DNA of 64,000 nucleotides from JAMXLO01 sp963812075 (GCA_963812075.1 CAWETN010000007.1:62001-126000); one strand, 5' to 3'; positions 14,141-23,819 are shown, numbered from the stretch's first letter. The notes: generated from the letters alone by a model not told the origin. Made by a program: numbers and translations.

Positions 14141-14350
14141 TGGCGAAGGCAGGCAACCGACGTGCGGGCGAAGACGCCGGACGAGCTGGCGACGATGCTG
14201 CTCGATCTGCGCAAGGAGCAGTTCAACCTGCGCTTTCAGCGGGCCACCGGCCAGCAGGAAGGCGTGGGCCGCGTGAAGCAGGTGCGGCGCCAGATCGCGC
14301 GGGTGAAGACCATCATGGCGGAGCAGCAACGCTCCGCGGCGAAGTCGTAA
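14140..14350 (+). CDS. rpmC: 50S ribosomal protein L29 (one apparent +1 frameshift)
   Basis: L29 sits by the tunnel exit next to L23. The ATG overlapping the rplP stop gives MAKAGN, then the frame is lost; the rest, RAKTPDELATMLLDLRKEQ to the stop, is in the next frame. Dropping one C from AACCGACG near 14157 yields MAKAGNDVRAKTPDEL, the usual L29 start. About 69 residues after correction. A start at the internal GTG 14162 would avoid the shift but lose the family N-terminus. Confidence 0.9.
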
Positions 14351-14365
14351 GGAGACCGGCGCGAA

Positions 14366-14639
14366 ATGCCAAAGCGCGTCCTCAGCGGGCGGGTGACGAG
14401 CGACAAGATGGACAAGACCGTCACGGTCCTGGTCGATCGCCGCGTCATGCATCCGCTGTACAAGAAGTTCATCCGCCGCTCGAAGAAGTACGCGGCGCAT
14501 GACGAAGCGAACCTGTGCAAGATCGGCGACACGGTGCGCATCGAGGAATGCCGCCCGATCAGCAAGCGCAAGACCTGGCTGGTGATCGAGCGCAACGGCG
14601 CGCCGCTTGCGGCGAAGCGCGGAAGGAGCCGCGGCATGA
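14366..14639 (+). CDS. rpsQ: 30S ribosomal protein S17 (apparent fusion to L14 caused by an indel)
   Basis: S17 binds 16S rRNA early in assembly. The first 84 codons read as normal S17 (MPKRVLSGRVTSDKMDKTV to TWLVIERNGAPLAAK) with ATG after AAGGAGA. As given, there is no stop and the frame runs straight into rplN. Removing one G near 14621 gives the ending KREGAAA and a TGA at 14637-14639 overlapping the rplN ATG, the same coupling seen elsewhere in this operon. I therefore treat the fusion as an artefact. Confidence 0.88.
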
Positions 14640-15004
14640 TCTCGGTCGAGACCAACCTGGAGGTCGCCGACAACTCCGGCGCGCGCCGCGTGCAGTGCAT
14701 CAAGGTGCTGGGCGGATCGAAGCGCAAGACCGCCTCGGTGGGCGACATCATCGTGGTGTCGATCAAGGAGGCGATCCCGCGCGGCAAGGTGAAGAAGGGC
14801 GACGTGCACCAGGCGGTGATCGTGCGCACCGCGTTCCCGGTGCGTCGCGGCGACGGCAGCGCGATCCGCTTCGACCGCAACGCGGCGGTGCTGATCAACA
14901 AGCAGCTCGAGCCGATCGGCACGCGCATCTTCGGCCCGGTGGTGCGCGAACTGCGCGCGCGCAAGTTCACCAAGATCATGTCGCTCGCGCCGGAGGTCCT
15001 GTAG
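14636..15004 (+). CDS. rplN: 50S ribosomal protein L14
   Basis: L14 contacts L19 and bridges the subunits. The 122-residue sequence starts MISVETNLEVADNSGARR and ends FTKIMSLAPEVL, both typical. It is internally intact. The open frame upstream is continuous with rpsQ because of the indel described there; the family N-terminus fixes the start here. rplX starts directly after its stop. Confidence 0.96.
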   Translation: MISVETNLEVADNSGARRVQCIKVLGGSKRKTASVGDIIVVSIKEAIPRGKVKKGDVHQAVIVRTAFPVRRGDGSAIRFDRNAAVLINKQLEPIGTRIFGPVVRELRARKFTKIMSLAPEVL

Positions 15005-15325
15005 ATGGCCGCGCGCATCCGCAAGGGCGACACGGTCGTGGTGATCACCGGCGTCAGCAAGGGCCGCCGCGGCGAGGTGCTGCGCGTGATGCCGAAGGCC
15101 GATCGCGCGGTGGTGCAGGGCGTGGCGATGGCGACGCGGCACATCAAGCCGCGCGGCATGCAGGAGCCGGGCGGCATCCGCCAGCAGGAGGCGGCGATCC
15201 ATCTGTCCAACCTGATGCTGATCGATCCGCGCAGCGAGCAGCCGACCAAGGTCGGGTTCCGCGTGCTGGACGATGGGCGGAAGGTGCGCGTCGCCAAGGC
15301 GACCGGCGAAGTGATCGAGAGCTGA
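15005..15325 (+). CDS. rplX: 50S ribosomal protein L24
   Basis: L24 initiates 50S assembly. The 106-residue product carries the KOW motif region KGDTVVVITGVSKGRRGEVL (residues 7-26) and the segment GGIRQQEAAIHLSNLMLID. Intact, with ATG touching the rplN stop. Confidence 0.96.
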   Translation: MAARIRKGDTVVVITGVSKGRRGEVLRVMPKADRAVVQGVAMATRHIKPRGMQEPGGIRQQEAAIHLSNLMLIDPRSEQPTKVGFRVLDDGRKVRVAKATGEVIES

Positions 15326-15332
15326 GGTCCAC

Positions 15333-16060
15333 ATGAGCGGATCGAAGAACCAACCGAAGAGGCGGCGCACCGAAAGGTGGCGGCGGCCGAAGGGCGGCGG
15401 CAGTCGTGGTGGCTCCGGCCCGCCGATCAAGGGCGGCAAGGCCGAGGCGCGCGCCGAACGCGCAGCGCGCGGCGGAAGCGGCGGCCAACGCCGAAGCCGG
15501 TCGCGGCGTCGCCCGAGGAGATGCCGCGGCTGCAGAAGCGCTACCTCGACGAGGTGCGCGCCAAGCTGCAGCAGGAGTTCGGCTACACGCAACCCGATGC
15601 AGGTGCCGAAGCTCGAGAAGATCGTCATCAACATGGGCGTCGGCGAGGCGACCGGCGATCAGAAGAAGCTCGATGCGGCGGTGGACGAACTGACGCGATC
15701 GCCGGGCAGAAGCCGGTGAAGACGGTGGCGAAGAAGGCGATCGCCGGCTTCAAGATCCGCAAGGGCCTGCCGATCGGCTGCAAGGTCACGCTGCGCAAGG
15801 CGCGCATGTATGAGTTCCTGGACCGGCTGGTCACCATCGCGATGCCGCGCGTGCGCGACTTCCGCGGCATCGCCGGCAAGGGCTTCGACGGGCGCGGCAA
15901 CTTCGCCATGGGGCTGAAGGAGCAGATCGTTTTCCCGGAGATCAACTACGACCGGGTGGAATCGGTGCGTGGGATGGACATCCAGTTCGTCACCACCGCG
16001 AAGACGGACGCGGAAGCGAAGGCGCTGCTGAAGGCCTTCGATCTGCCGTTCGCCAACTGA
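15333..16060 (+). CDS. rplE: 50S ribosomal protein L5 (two to three apparent frameshifts)
   Basis: L5 binds 5S rRNA in the central protuberance. Conserved L5 sequence lies in three frames: MPRLQKRYLDEVRAKLQQEF, then NPMQVPKLEKIVINMGVGEA, then AIAGQKPVKTVAKKAIAGFK to the end at FDLPFAN. An extra C near 15591 and a missing G near 15693 join them. The first 55 residues are a low-complexity Lys/Arg/Gly extension seen in related L5 proteins and probably contain one more missing base between 15400 and 15480. ATG 15333 follows a GAGG site. Confidence 0.88.
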
Positions 16061-16071
16061 GGAATTTGAGG

Positions 16072-16377
16072 ATGGCCAAGACCTCGCAGGTCAACCGCAA
16101 CGCCATGCGCGAATACATGGCGAAGCGCGACAAGGCGAAGCGCGGCGCGCTGAAGGCGATCGTGATGGATCGCACGCTGCCGGTGGAGGATCGCTTCAAC
16201 GCGTCGCTGAAGCTGGCGCAGCTGCCGCGCAACGGCGCGCCGTGCGCGTGCGGCTGCGCTGCGAGCTGACCGGGCGTTCGCGCGGCAACTACCGCAAGTT
16301 CAAGCTGTGCCGCATCAAGCTGCGCGATCTTGGCCAACCAGGGGCAGATCCCCGGCATGGTCAAGGCGAGCTGGTAA
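16072..16377 (+). CDS. rpsN: 30S ribosomal protein S14 (two apparent frameshifts)
   Basis: S14 belongs to the 30S head. The start MAKTSQVNRNAMREYMAKRD is normal; the frame is lost after LAQLPRNGA, where one base is missing from a GCGCGCGTGCGCG stretch (about 16240), and lost again at CTTGGCC, where one T is extra (about 16331). Corrected, it reads VRVRLRCELTGRSRGNYRKF and ends IPGMVKASW at TAA 16375-16377, 101 residues. It is the zinc-free form of S14, lacking the CxxC pairs of the zinc form. Confidence 0.9.
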
Positions 16378-16393
16378 GAGAGGGAACGGGCAG

Positions 16394-16792
16394 ATGTCGA
16401 ATTCCGATCCCCTGGGCGATATGCTGACACGCATCCGCAATGCGCAGCGTGCGCGTCATTCGATGTGCATGGCGCCGGCGTCGAAGCTGCGCGCGAACGT
16501 GCTGGACGTGCTGAAGCGCGAAGGCTTCATCCGCGGCTTCACGGCCGAGGAACTGCGGCCCGGCGTCGCGCAGCTTCGCATCGAGCTGAAGTACAACGAG
16601 GGCGAGCCGGTCATCAAGGAGATCACCCGCATCTCCAAGCCGGGCCGGCGCGTCTATTCGAAGATCAAGGAGCTGCCGCGGGTCTATGCCGGCCTCGGCA
16701 TCTCCATCCTGTCCACGCCGCGCGGCGTGATGAGCGACGCCGAGGCGCGCGCTGCCAATGTCGGCGGCGAAGTCCTCTGCCGCGTGTTCTGA
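16394..16792 (+). CDS. rpsH: 30S ribosomal protein S8
   Basis: S8 binds the central domain of 16S rRNA and in E. coli represses the spc operon. The 132-residue protein is intact: MSNSDPLGDMLTRIRNAQRA at the start and STPRGVMSDAEAR with VGGEVLCRVF at the end. The start is the ATG after GAGAGGGAAC; the frame continues upstream only because rpsN is shifted. Confidence 0.96.
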   Translation: MSNSDPLGDMLTRIRNAQRARHSMCMAPASKLRANVLDVLKREGFIRGFTAEELRPGVAQLRIELKYNEGEPVIKEITRISKPGRRVYSKIKELPRVYAGLGISILSTPRGVMSDAEARAANVGGEVLCRVF

Positions 16793-16805
16793 CGGAGAGG
16801 CTGCG

Positions 16806-17341
16806 ATGTCGCGCGTCGGCAAATATCCGGTGGAAATCCCGCAGGGCGTGCAGGTGGCGATCGCCGGCCGGCTGCTGACCGCCAAGGGCCAGCTGGGCGA
16901 GCTGAAGCTGCAGCTCACCGACCACATCGAGGCGACGGTCGAGGGCAACCAGGTCACGGTGAAGCCGCGCACCGAGGAGCGCCAGGCGCGCATGATGTGG
17001 GGCACCACGCGCGCGCTGCGTCGCCAGCATGGTGAAGGGCGTGTCCACCGGCTACGCGAAGTCGATGGAGATCACCGGCACCGGCTATCGCGCCGCGGTG
17101 CAGGGCAAGAACCTGGAGCTGGCGCTCGGGCTATTCGCATCCGGTGGTCTATCCGATCCCGGACGGCATCAAGATCACCTGCGAGCGCCCGACGGCGATC
17201 AGGGTGGAAGGCGTGGACAAGCGGCTGGTCGGCCAGGTCGCCGCGGAGATCCGCGGCTTCCGCGGGCCGGAGCCCTACAAGGGCAAGGGCATCCGCTACA
17301 CCGACGAGCAGATCCGGCGCAAGGAAGGGAAGAAGAAGTGA
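16806..17341 (+). CDS. rplF: 50S ribosomal protein L6 (two apparent +1 frameshifts)
   Basis: L6 lies near the factor-binding site. The N-terminal part MSRVGKYPVEIPQGVQVAI to MMWGTTRAL is normal; one extra C near 17019 and one extra G in GGG at 17128-17130 then displace the frame twice. The corrected protein continues VASMVKGVSTGYAKSMEITG and ends DEQIRRKEGKKK at TGA, about 177 residues. A palindromic repeat, not a normal short gap, separates it from rplR. Confidence 0.92.
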
Positions 17342-17422
17342 CGCGCATGGCACCTCCTCTCCGCGCAGCGGGAGGTCGAGTCTCCGGTGGCCCCCAGCAT
17401 CCGCGCGGGAGAGGGGGTGCGC
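17342..17422. repeat. Palindromic repeat inserted between rplF and rplR
   Basis: The 81-base gap between rplF and rplR is built from two inverted arms: CATGGCACCTCCTCTCCGCG (about 17345-17364) and, on the opposite strand, the related CATGCGCACCCCCTCTCCCG read leftwards from about 17425. Such CCCTCTCC-type inverted arms are typical of dispersed palindromic repeats in proteobacteria. The right arm provides GGGAGAGGGGG just upstream of the rplR ATG, so it appears to act as its ribosome-binding site. The other genes of this operon are separated by few bases or overlap. Confidence 0.65.
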
Positions 17423-17784
17423 ATGAGCACACTGCAGGATCTGCGGGCGCGGCGGCGCGAGCGCCTGCGCTTCCAGTTGCGCCACAAGTCCGGCGGCCGG
17501 CCGCGGCTGTCGGTGTTCCGCTCGGGCAAGCACATCTACGCCCAGGTGATCGACGACGCGCAGGGCCGCACGCTGGCGGCCGCGTCGTCGCTCGACAAGA
17601 CGCTGCGCGAGTCCTGCGCACCGGCGCCGACAAGGCGGCCGCCGCGGCGGTGGGCAAGCTGGTGGCGGAGCGCGCGGTGGCGGCCGGCGTCAAGGAGGTG
17701 GTGTTCGATCGCGGCGCTTATCTCTACCACGGCCGCGTCAAGGCGCTGGCCGATGCCGCCCGCGAGGGCGGGCTGGCGTTTTGA
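17423..17784 (+). CDS. rplR: 50S ribosomal protein L18 (one apparent -1 frameshift)
   Basis: L18 carries 5S rRNA into the large subunit. The first part, STLQDLRARRRERLRFQLRH to SSLDKTLRE, is followed in another frame by RTGADKAAAAAVGKLVAERA to the end REGGLAF. One G missing from GAGTCC near 17611 (original probably GAGGTCC, giving EVLRTG) restores a 120-residue protein of normal length. The preceding repeat supplies its purine-rich leader. Confidence 0.92.
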
Positions 17785-17797
17785 AGGACCTGATCAC

Positions 17798-18391
17798 ATG
17801 GCACGTGAAGCAAGAGAAGGCGGCCGGCGCGACCGGGATCGCGACCGCGACGCCGACGACGGCCTGATCGACAAGCTGGTCACCATCAACCGCGTGGCGA
17901 AGGTGGTGAAGGGCGGCCGCCGTTTCGCGTTCGCCGCGCTGGTGGTGGTGGGCGACCAGAAGGGCCGCGTCGGCTACGGCGCCGGCAAGGCGCGCGAGGT
18001 GCCCGAGGCGATCCGCAAGGCCACCGAGCGCGCCAAGCGCGGCATGATCCGCGTGCCGATGAAGGAAGGCCGCACGCTGCACCACGACATCGAGGGCCGC
18101 TACGGCGCCGGCAAGGTCAGTGCTGCGCACCGCCGTCGCCGGCACCGGCATCATCGCCGGCGGCCCGCTGCGCGCGGTGTTCGAGACGCTCGGCATGGGC
18201 GACGTGGTGGCGAAGTCGCTCGGCAGCCGCAATCCGCACAACATGGTCAAGGCGACGTTCGCCGCGCTCGAGCGCTGCGCCTCGCCGCGCTCGGTCGCCA
18301 ACCGCCGCGGCAAGAAGGTGTCCGAGCTGTTCGCCCGTCGCGAAGCAGCGCCCCGACGCCGGCAGCACGCGAGGAGACCGCCAGTGCCTAA
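17798..18391 (+). CDS. rpsE: 30S ribosomal protein S5 (two apparent frameshifts)
   Basis: S5 helps maintain decoding fidelity at the mRNA entry site. MAREAREGG and a short Arg/Asp-rich tail lead into LIDKLVTINRVAKVVKGGRR. The frame shifts at an extra A near 18119 (restoring KVVLRTAVAGTGIIAGG) and again in a C-run near 18352 where one C seems missing. The corrected end is PTPAAREETASA with TAA at 18389-18391, about 197 residues. The rpmD GTG lies inside its last codons. Confidence 0.91.
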   Translation: MAREAREGGRRDRDRDRDADDGLIDKLVTINRVAKVVKGGRRFAFAALVVVGDQKGRVGYGAGKAREVPEAIRKATERAKRGMIRVPMKEGRTLHHDIEGRYGAGKVSAAHRRRRHRHHRRRPAARGVRDARHGRRGGEVARQPQSAQHGQGDVRRARALRLAALGRQPPRQEGVRAVRPSRSSAPTPAAREETASA

Positions 18392-18572
18392 GGTGCGCGT
18401 GACGCAGACCGCCTCCGCGCTCGGGCGCAAGCCGGGGCAGAAGGAGACGCTGATCGGTCTTGGGCTGAACAAGCTGCGGCGGATCGCGCGAGCTGGAGGA
18501 TACGCCCTCGGTGCGCGGCATGATCCGCAAGGTGGCCCACCTGATGAAGGTGGAGGAGCAGCCGTGCCATGA
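18384..18572 (+). CDS. rpmD: 50S ribosomal protein L30 (two apparent frameshifts)
   Basis: A small large-subunit protein. GTG 18384 overlaps the rpsE end and gives VPKVRVTQTASALGRKPGQK and GLGLNKLRRI. An extra G at 18486 displaces RELEDTPSVRGMIRKVAHLM. As given no stop is found before rplO; adding one base near 18557 ends the gene at TGA 18570-18572 in an ATGA overlap with rplO, which matches the style of the operon. About 63 residues after correction. Confidence 0.87.
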   Translation: MPKVRVTQTASALGRKPGQKETLIGLGLNKLRRIARAGGYALGARHDPQGGPPDEGGGAAVP

Positions 18573-19059
18573 AGCTGAACGAACTGCGCGACAATCCTGG
18601 CGCGCGCCTGAAGTCGAAGCGGCTCGGGCGGGGCATTGGCTCCGGCAAGGGCAAGACCTCGGGCAAGGGCGTGAAGGGCCAGAAGGCGCGCACCGGCGTG
18701 TCGCTGAACGGCTTCGAGGGCGGCCAGATGCCGATCTACCGCCGGCTGCCGAAGCGCGGCTTCTGGAACCCGTTCCGCAAGGAATACGCGCCGGTCAACC
18801 TCGGCGCGCTGGACGCCGCGATCGCAGGCGGGCAAGCTGGATGCCGGCGCAGCCGATCGACGAGGCCAACGCTGCGCGCCGCCGGGCTGGTGCGCGGCAA
18901 CGGCTGGATGGCGTGCGGCTGCTGGCCAAGGGCGAGATCTCGCCGGGCCGTCACCATCACCGTGTCAGCGGCGCGTCGGCGGCGGCGATCGAGGCGGTGC
19001 AGAAGGCCGGCGGCAGCGTCACCACGACGGTGGCGAAGAGCCGAGCCGGCGGCGGCTGA
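18569..19059 (+). CDS. rplO: 50S ribosomal protein L15 (about six apparent frameshifts)
   Basis: L15 is a late 50S assembly protein. The N-terminal half is uninterrupted: MKLNELRDNPGARLKSKRLG and RGIGSGKGKTSGKGVKGQK. From 18828 on, fragments of normal L15 (TLRAAGLVRG, GVRLLAKGEIS, AVTITVSG, ASAAAIEAVQKAGGSV) alternate between frames; extra bases near 18831, 18853, 18868 and 18943 and missing bases near 18906 and 18965 explain this. It ends VAKSRAGGG at TGA, about 162 residues. The density of indels is the highest in the window. Confidence 0.9.
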
Positions 19060-19198
19060 GCCTAGACGTCGTAGGCGCCGCAGGCACCGCGGCACCGAGT
19101 GGGCGCGGAGAGTTCTCCGTGCTCAGCGACTCGTGCTTCCGCCTTGCATCGGCATGGCGCCAGACCGACAATAGGCTGCGACTGACGAGGGACGTTCC
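19060..19198 (+). other. Gap with hairpin between rplO and secY
   Basis: This 139-base gap is long for this operon. It contains a 9-base-pair hairpin (GCGCGGAGA at 19103-19111 against TCTCCGTGC at 19114-19122) extended by GAGT/GACTC outer arms. The GTTCTCCGTGC portion is identical over 11 bases to the right arm of the repeat between rpoB and rpoC, so this may be a worn copy of that element. No T-run follows and no gene is visible. Confidence 0.45.
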
Positions 19199-20538
<1,340 letters not shown>

Positions 20539-20599
20539 TGGCTGGACCAGGGCTCGGCGGCATGCGTCGAACGATCGGGCCATCGCCCGGGATCGACGC

Positions 20600-21255
20600 A
20601 TGAGGCTGATCCTGCTGGGCCCGCCGGGCGCCGGGAAAGGGCACCCAGGCCAAGCGTCTGCAGGACCGTTACGGCATCGCGCAGATCTCCACCGGCGACA
20701 TGCTGCGTGCCGAGGTCGCCGCCGGCTCCGCCGATCGGGCGCGAGGCGAAGGCGGTGATGGAGGCCGGCCAACTGGTCTCCGACGACATCATCATCCGCA
20801 TGCTGGGCAGCCGCGTGGACCAGCCGGATGCGGCCAGCGGCTTCATCCTGGACGGCTTTCCGCGCACCGTGCCGCAGGCCGAGGCGCTCGATCGGCTGCT
20901 GGCCGAGAAGCGCATGAAGCTGGATGCGTGATCGAGCTCCAGGTGGACGACGCTGGCGCTGGTGGACCGTATCGCCGGTCGCTTCACCTGCGCCAAGTGC
21001 GGGACCGGCTACCACGAACGTTCAAGCCGACCGCGGTGGCCGGCGTGCTGCGACGTGTGCGGTGCGCACGAGTTCACCCGTCGCGCCGACGACAACCGCG
21101 AGACCGTGAAGGCGCGGCTCGAGGCCTATCACCGCCAGACCGCGCCGATCCTGCCGCATTACGCGGCGCAGGGCATCCTGCGCACGGTGGACGGCATGGC
21201 GGACATCGACGAGGTCACCCGGCAGATCGAGGCCGTGCTGTCGCCGCCGGCCTGA
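20600..21255 (+). CDS. adk: Adenylate kinase (about six apparent frameshifts)
   Basis: Adenylate kinase interconverts AMP, ATP and ADP and usually follows secY. ATG 20600 gives RLILLGPPGAGKGTQAKRL (P-loop) once an extra A near 20637 is removed. Further indels lie near 20730 (+), 20928 (-), 20952 (+), 21021 (-) and 21048 (+). Conserved pieces include QISTGDMLRAE, DGFPRTVPQAEALD and the LID domain with a four-cysteine zinc site (CAKC and CDVC). Ends QIEAVLSPPA, about 218 residues. Last gene of the indel-rich patch. Confidence 0.91.
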
Positions 21256-21257
21256 GC

Positions 21258-22802
21258 GTGGACCCGCGCGCGGCGCTGGCCGAGGCGGACGCGCTGCACC
21301 AGACACGTCGGTTCGCCGACGCTGCCTCGGCGTATCGTCGCGCGCTCAAGGGCGATCCAGCCTTGTTCGAGGCCTGGTATGGTCTGGGGTGTGCCAGTGC
21401 ATCACAGGCCGCGCATGGCGAAGCGATCGAGGCGCTGCGCCGTGCAGTGGCGCTGCGGCCGGACGCCATCGGCGCCCGCTGCAACCTGGCGGAGGCGCTG
21501 TTCGAGCTTGGCCAAGCGGACGCGGCGGTTGCCGAGTACCGCCAGGCCGCCGCAGCCGGGGATTCCGAGGCGAGCGCCATCGCGCTGGGCGCGCTCGCCT
21601 GCATCGCGCCGGGTTGCCCCGGCATGGATCACGCCGGGATCCGCTCGGTGCGCGAGCGCTGGGCAGCATCTGTCGGGCGCGGCATTACACCCATGCCGCC
21701 GCCTGGCCGAACCGGCGGCAAGCTGCGCATCGGCTATGTCAGCGCGTTCTTCGGCGCGCGCAACTGGATGAAGCCGGTCTGGGGGGTGATCAATCGCCAC
21801 GACCGCGACCGCTTCGAGGTCCATCTCTTGTCGGACGGCGCCGATCCGTCGGCGGAGAGCGGGTATGCAGACCACGCCGAAGACCGCATCTGGCGCATCG
21901 GCGGCGTCGCGAACGAAGTGCTGGCGCGGCGCGTGCGCTCGGTCCGGCTGGATGTGCTGATCGACCTCAACGGCTACAGCCGGCAGGCGCGGCTGCCGCT
22001 GTTCCTGTACCGCGCGGCGCTGCGCCAGGTCGCATGGTTCAACAGCTATGCCACCAGCGGCATGAGCGTATTCGATGCCCTGGTCGGTGATGCGTCGGTG
22101 GTGACGCCAGAGGAGGAGGAGCATTACTGCGAGAGCATCGTCCGGGTTCCCGGCAGCTATCTGGCGTTCGAGGTGCTGTATCCGGTGCCGGATGTCGCAC
22201 CGCCGCCGATCCTGACCAATGGATGGCTCACCTTCGGCTCCTTCGCCTCGGCGTACAAGATCACCGACGAGGTGGTGACCGCCTGGTCGCAGATCCTGCT
22301 CGCTGCACCCTCGGCGCGGCTGCTGCTGCGCAACCGGACGCTGGGCGATGCGTCGAACCGGGCAGCATTGACCGCGCGCTTCGCTTTGCACGGCATTGCG
22401 CCGGAACGGCTGACGCTGGAGCCAGGGGCGGAGCACTTCGACTTCCTGCGCGGCTATGCCGAGATGGACGTGGCGCTGGACAGCTTTCCGTACAACGGTG
22501 GCACGACCACCACCGAGGCGGTGTGGCAAGGCGTTCCGGTCCTGACATTCAACGGCGACCGCTGGGCCGGGCGCACCAGCCGCTCGCTGCTGGAGGCAGC
22601 TGGGCTATCGGAGTGGGTGGCATCGGACGTGGCCGATTTCGTTCGCCGCGCTACCGCATTGGCGCAGGGGAAGGAGACCGCAGCCAGGCTCGCCACGCTT
22701 CGCGCTGGCATGCGCGCTCGCCTCGCCGGAAGTGCCGTCTGCGACACCGAGACCCTGTGCCGTTCGCTGGAAAATATCTATCGTGCCCTCGCGGCAAATT
22801 GA
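21258..22802 (+). CDS. TPR-containing GT41 (SPINDLY/OGT-like) glycosyltransferase
   Basis: A 514-residue protein with about three tetratricopeptide repeats at residues 1-110 and a catalytic domain of the O-GlcNAc-transferase/SPINDLY class. Diagnostic C-terminal motifs are DVALDSFPYNGGTTTTEAVW, GVPVLTFNGDRWAGRTSRSL and LRGYAEMD. Proteins of this type transfer sugar to protein or glycan acceptors in the cytoplasm; the acceptor here is unknown. GTG 21258 is chosen because it starts two bases after the adk stop, suggesting cotranscription with adk. It is uninterrupted, and separates adk from the alpha operon, an unusual place for it. Confidence 0.85.
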   Translation: MDPRAALAEADALHQTRRFADAASAYRRALKGDPALFEAWYGLGCASASQAAHGEAIEALRRAVALRPDAIGARCNLAEALFELGQADAAVAEYRQAAAAGDSEASAIALGALACIAPGCPGMDHAGIRSVRERWAASVGRGITPMPPPGRTGGKLRIGYVSAFFGARNWMKPVWGVINRHDRDRFEVHLLSDGADPSAESGYADHAEDRIWRIGGVANEVLARRVRSVRLDVLIDLNGYSRQARLPLFLYRAALRQVAWFNSYATSGMSVFDALVGDASVVTPEEEEHYCESIVRVPGSYLAFEVLYPVPDVAPPPILTNGWLTFGSFASAYKITDEVVTAWSQILLAAPSARLLLRNRTLGDASNRAALTARFALHGIAPERLTLEPGAEHFDFLRGYAEMDVALDSFPYNGGTTTTEAVWQGVPVLTFNGDRWAGRTSRSLLEAAGLSEWVASDVADFVRRATALAQGKETAARLATLRAGMRARLAGSAVCDTETLCRSLENIYRALAAN

Positions 22803-22812
22803 TGGGCTCACG

Positions 22813-22840
22813 TTGACTCGCCACCCGTCCGGACTATATT
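22813..22840 (+). promoter_or_regulatory. Promoter of the alpha operon (rpsM)
   Basis: TTGACT (22813-22818) and TATATT (22835-22840) are separated by 16 bases and lie about 66 bases before the rpsM start. Both hexamers are close to the sigma-70 consensus in otherwise GC-rich DNA. This would uncouple rpsM-rpsK-rpoA-rplQ from the glycosyltransferase upstream. Confidence 0.72.
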
Positions 22841-22906
22841 CCGGCGCTCCGGTGCGATCCCCCAGGCGGGACCGCGCCCCCATGGACGTTCCCTAGGAGC
22901 ATCGGC

Positions 22907-23284
22907 GTGGCACGTATTGCCGGCGTGAACATCCCGACCAACAAGCGGGTCACCATCGGACTCCGCTACATCTATGGCATCGGCCCTTCCAAGGCAGCCG
23001 AGATCTGCGAAAAGCTGACCATCCCGGACGATCGCCGGGTGAACCAGCTGTCGGACGAGGAGGTGCTGCGCATCCGCGAGATGATCGACCGCGACTACCG
23101 GGTGGAGGGTGACCTCCGCCGCGAAGTGGCGATGAACATCAAGCGGCTGATGGACCTGGGCTGCTATCGCGGCCTGCGGCACCGGCGCGGACTGCCGGTG
23201 CGCGGTCAGCGCACCCACACCAACGCCCGCACCCGCAAGGGCAAGGCGGTGGCGATCGCCGGGAAGAAGAAGGTCACCAAATAG
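22907..23284 (+). CDS. rpsM: 30S ribosomal protein S13
   Basis: S13 contacts the P-site tRNA and bridges the subunits. The 125-residue protein starts at GTG (after TAGGAGC) with MARIAGVNIPTNKRVTIGLR and ends in the basic tail KGKAVAIAGKKKVTK. The GQRTHTNARTRKG motif is present. Intact. Confidence 0.98.
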   Translation: MARIAGVNIPTNKRVTIGLRYIYGIGPSKAAEICEKLTIPDDRRVNQLSDEEVLRIREMIDRDYRVEGDLRREVAMNIKRLMDLGCYRGLRHRRGLPVRGQRTHTNARTRKGKAVAIAGKKKVTK

Positions 23285-23331
23285 TCCAAAGCCAGGCCGT
23301 CGCCGCACCCTAACAGCAGGATATTTACAGC

Positions 23332-23727
23332 ATGGCGAGAACCGCCACCTCCGCGCGCCCCCGCAGGAAGGAGCGCAAGAACATCACCTCGGGCGTCGCG
23401 CATGTCGCGGCGACGTTCAACAACACCGTCATCACCATCACCGACGCCCAGGGCAATGCGATCGCCTGGTCGTCCTCGGGCAGCCAGGGCTTCAAGGGTA
23501 GTCGCAAGTCCACGCCGTACGCAGCGCAGGTCGCCGCCGAGGACGCGGGCCGCAAGGCGCGCGAGCACGGGATGGAGATGCTGGAGATCGAGGTGAGCGG
23601 CCCCGGTTCCGGCCGCGAAAGCGCGCTCCGCGCACTCCAGGCGGTCGGGTTCTCGATCTCCGCGATTCGCGACATGACACCGATCCCGCACAACGGCTGC
23701 CGGCCGCGCAAGCGCCGGCGCGTGTAA
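23332..23727 (+). CDS. rpsK: 30S ribosomal protein S11
   Basis: S11 forms part of the 30S platform near the mRNA exit. The 131-residue product contains HVAATFNNTVITITDAQGN and ends DMTPIPHNGCRPRKRRRV, both invariant family features. Follows rpsM by 47 bases. Confidence 0.98.
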   Translation: MARTATSARPRRKERKNITSGVAHVAATFNNTVITITDAQGNAIAWSSSGSQGFKGSRKSTPYAAQVAAEDAGRKAREHGMEMLEIEVSGPGSGRESALRALQAVGFSISAIRDMTPIPHNGCRPRKRRRV

Positions 23728-23819
23728 GGCGGAGCCCGCAGAAGCGGGAGGAAGCGCGCCGATCCTGTTGGGTCGTTGAATGGAACCCGGCCGAGGCCGC
23801 GGTCCGAAAGGTTGGATAC

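Noticed and set aside
13027..14502. A 491-codon continuous frame starting at rpsC
   Set aside because: Only the first 163 codons are S3; the rest runs out of frame over rplP and rpmC because of the extra G near 13516.
20700..22802. A 700-codon frame that would fuse part of adk to the glycosyltransferase
   Set aside because: The first part is out-of-frame adk created by indels. The glycosyltransferase has a good GTG start at 21258, two bases after the adk stop.
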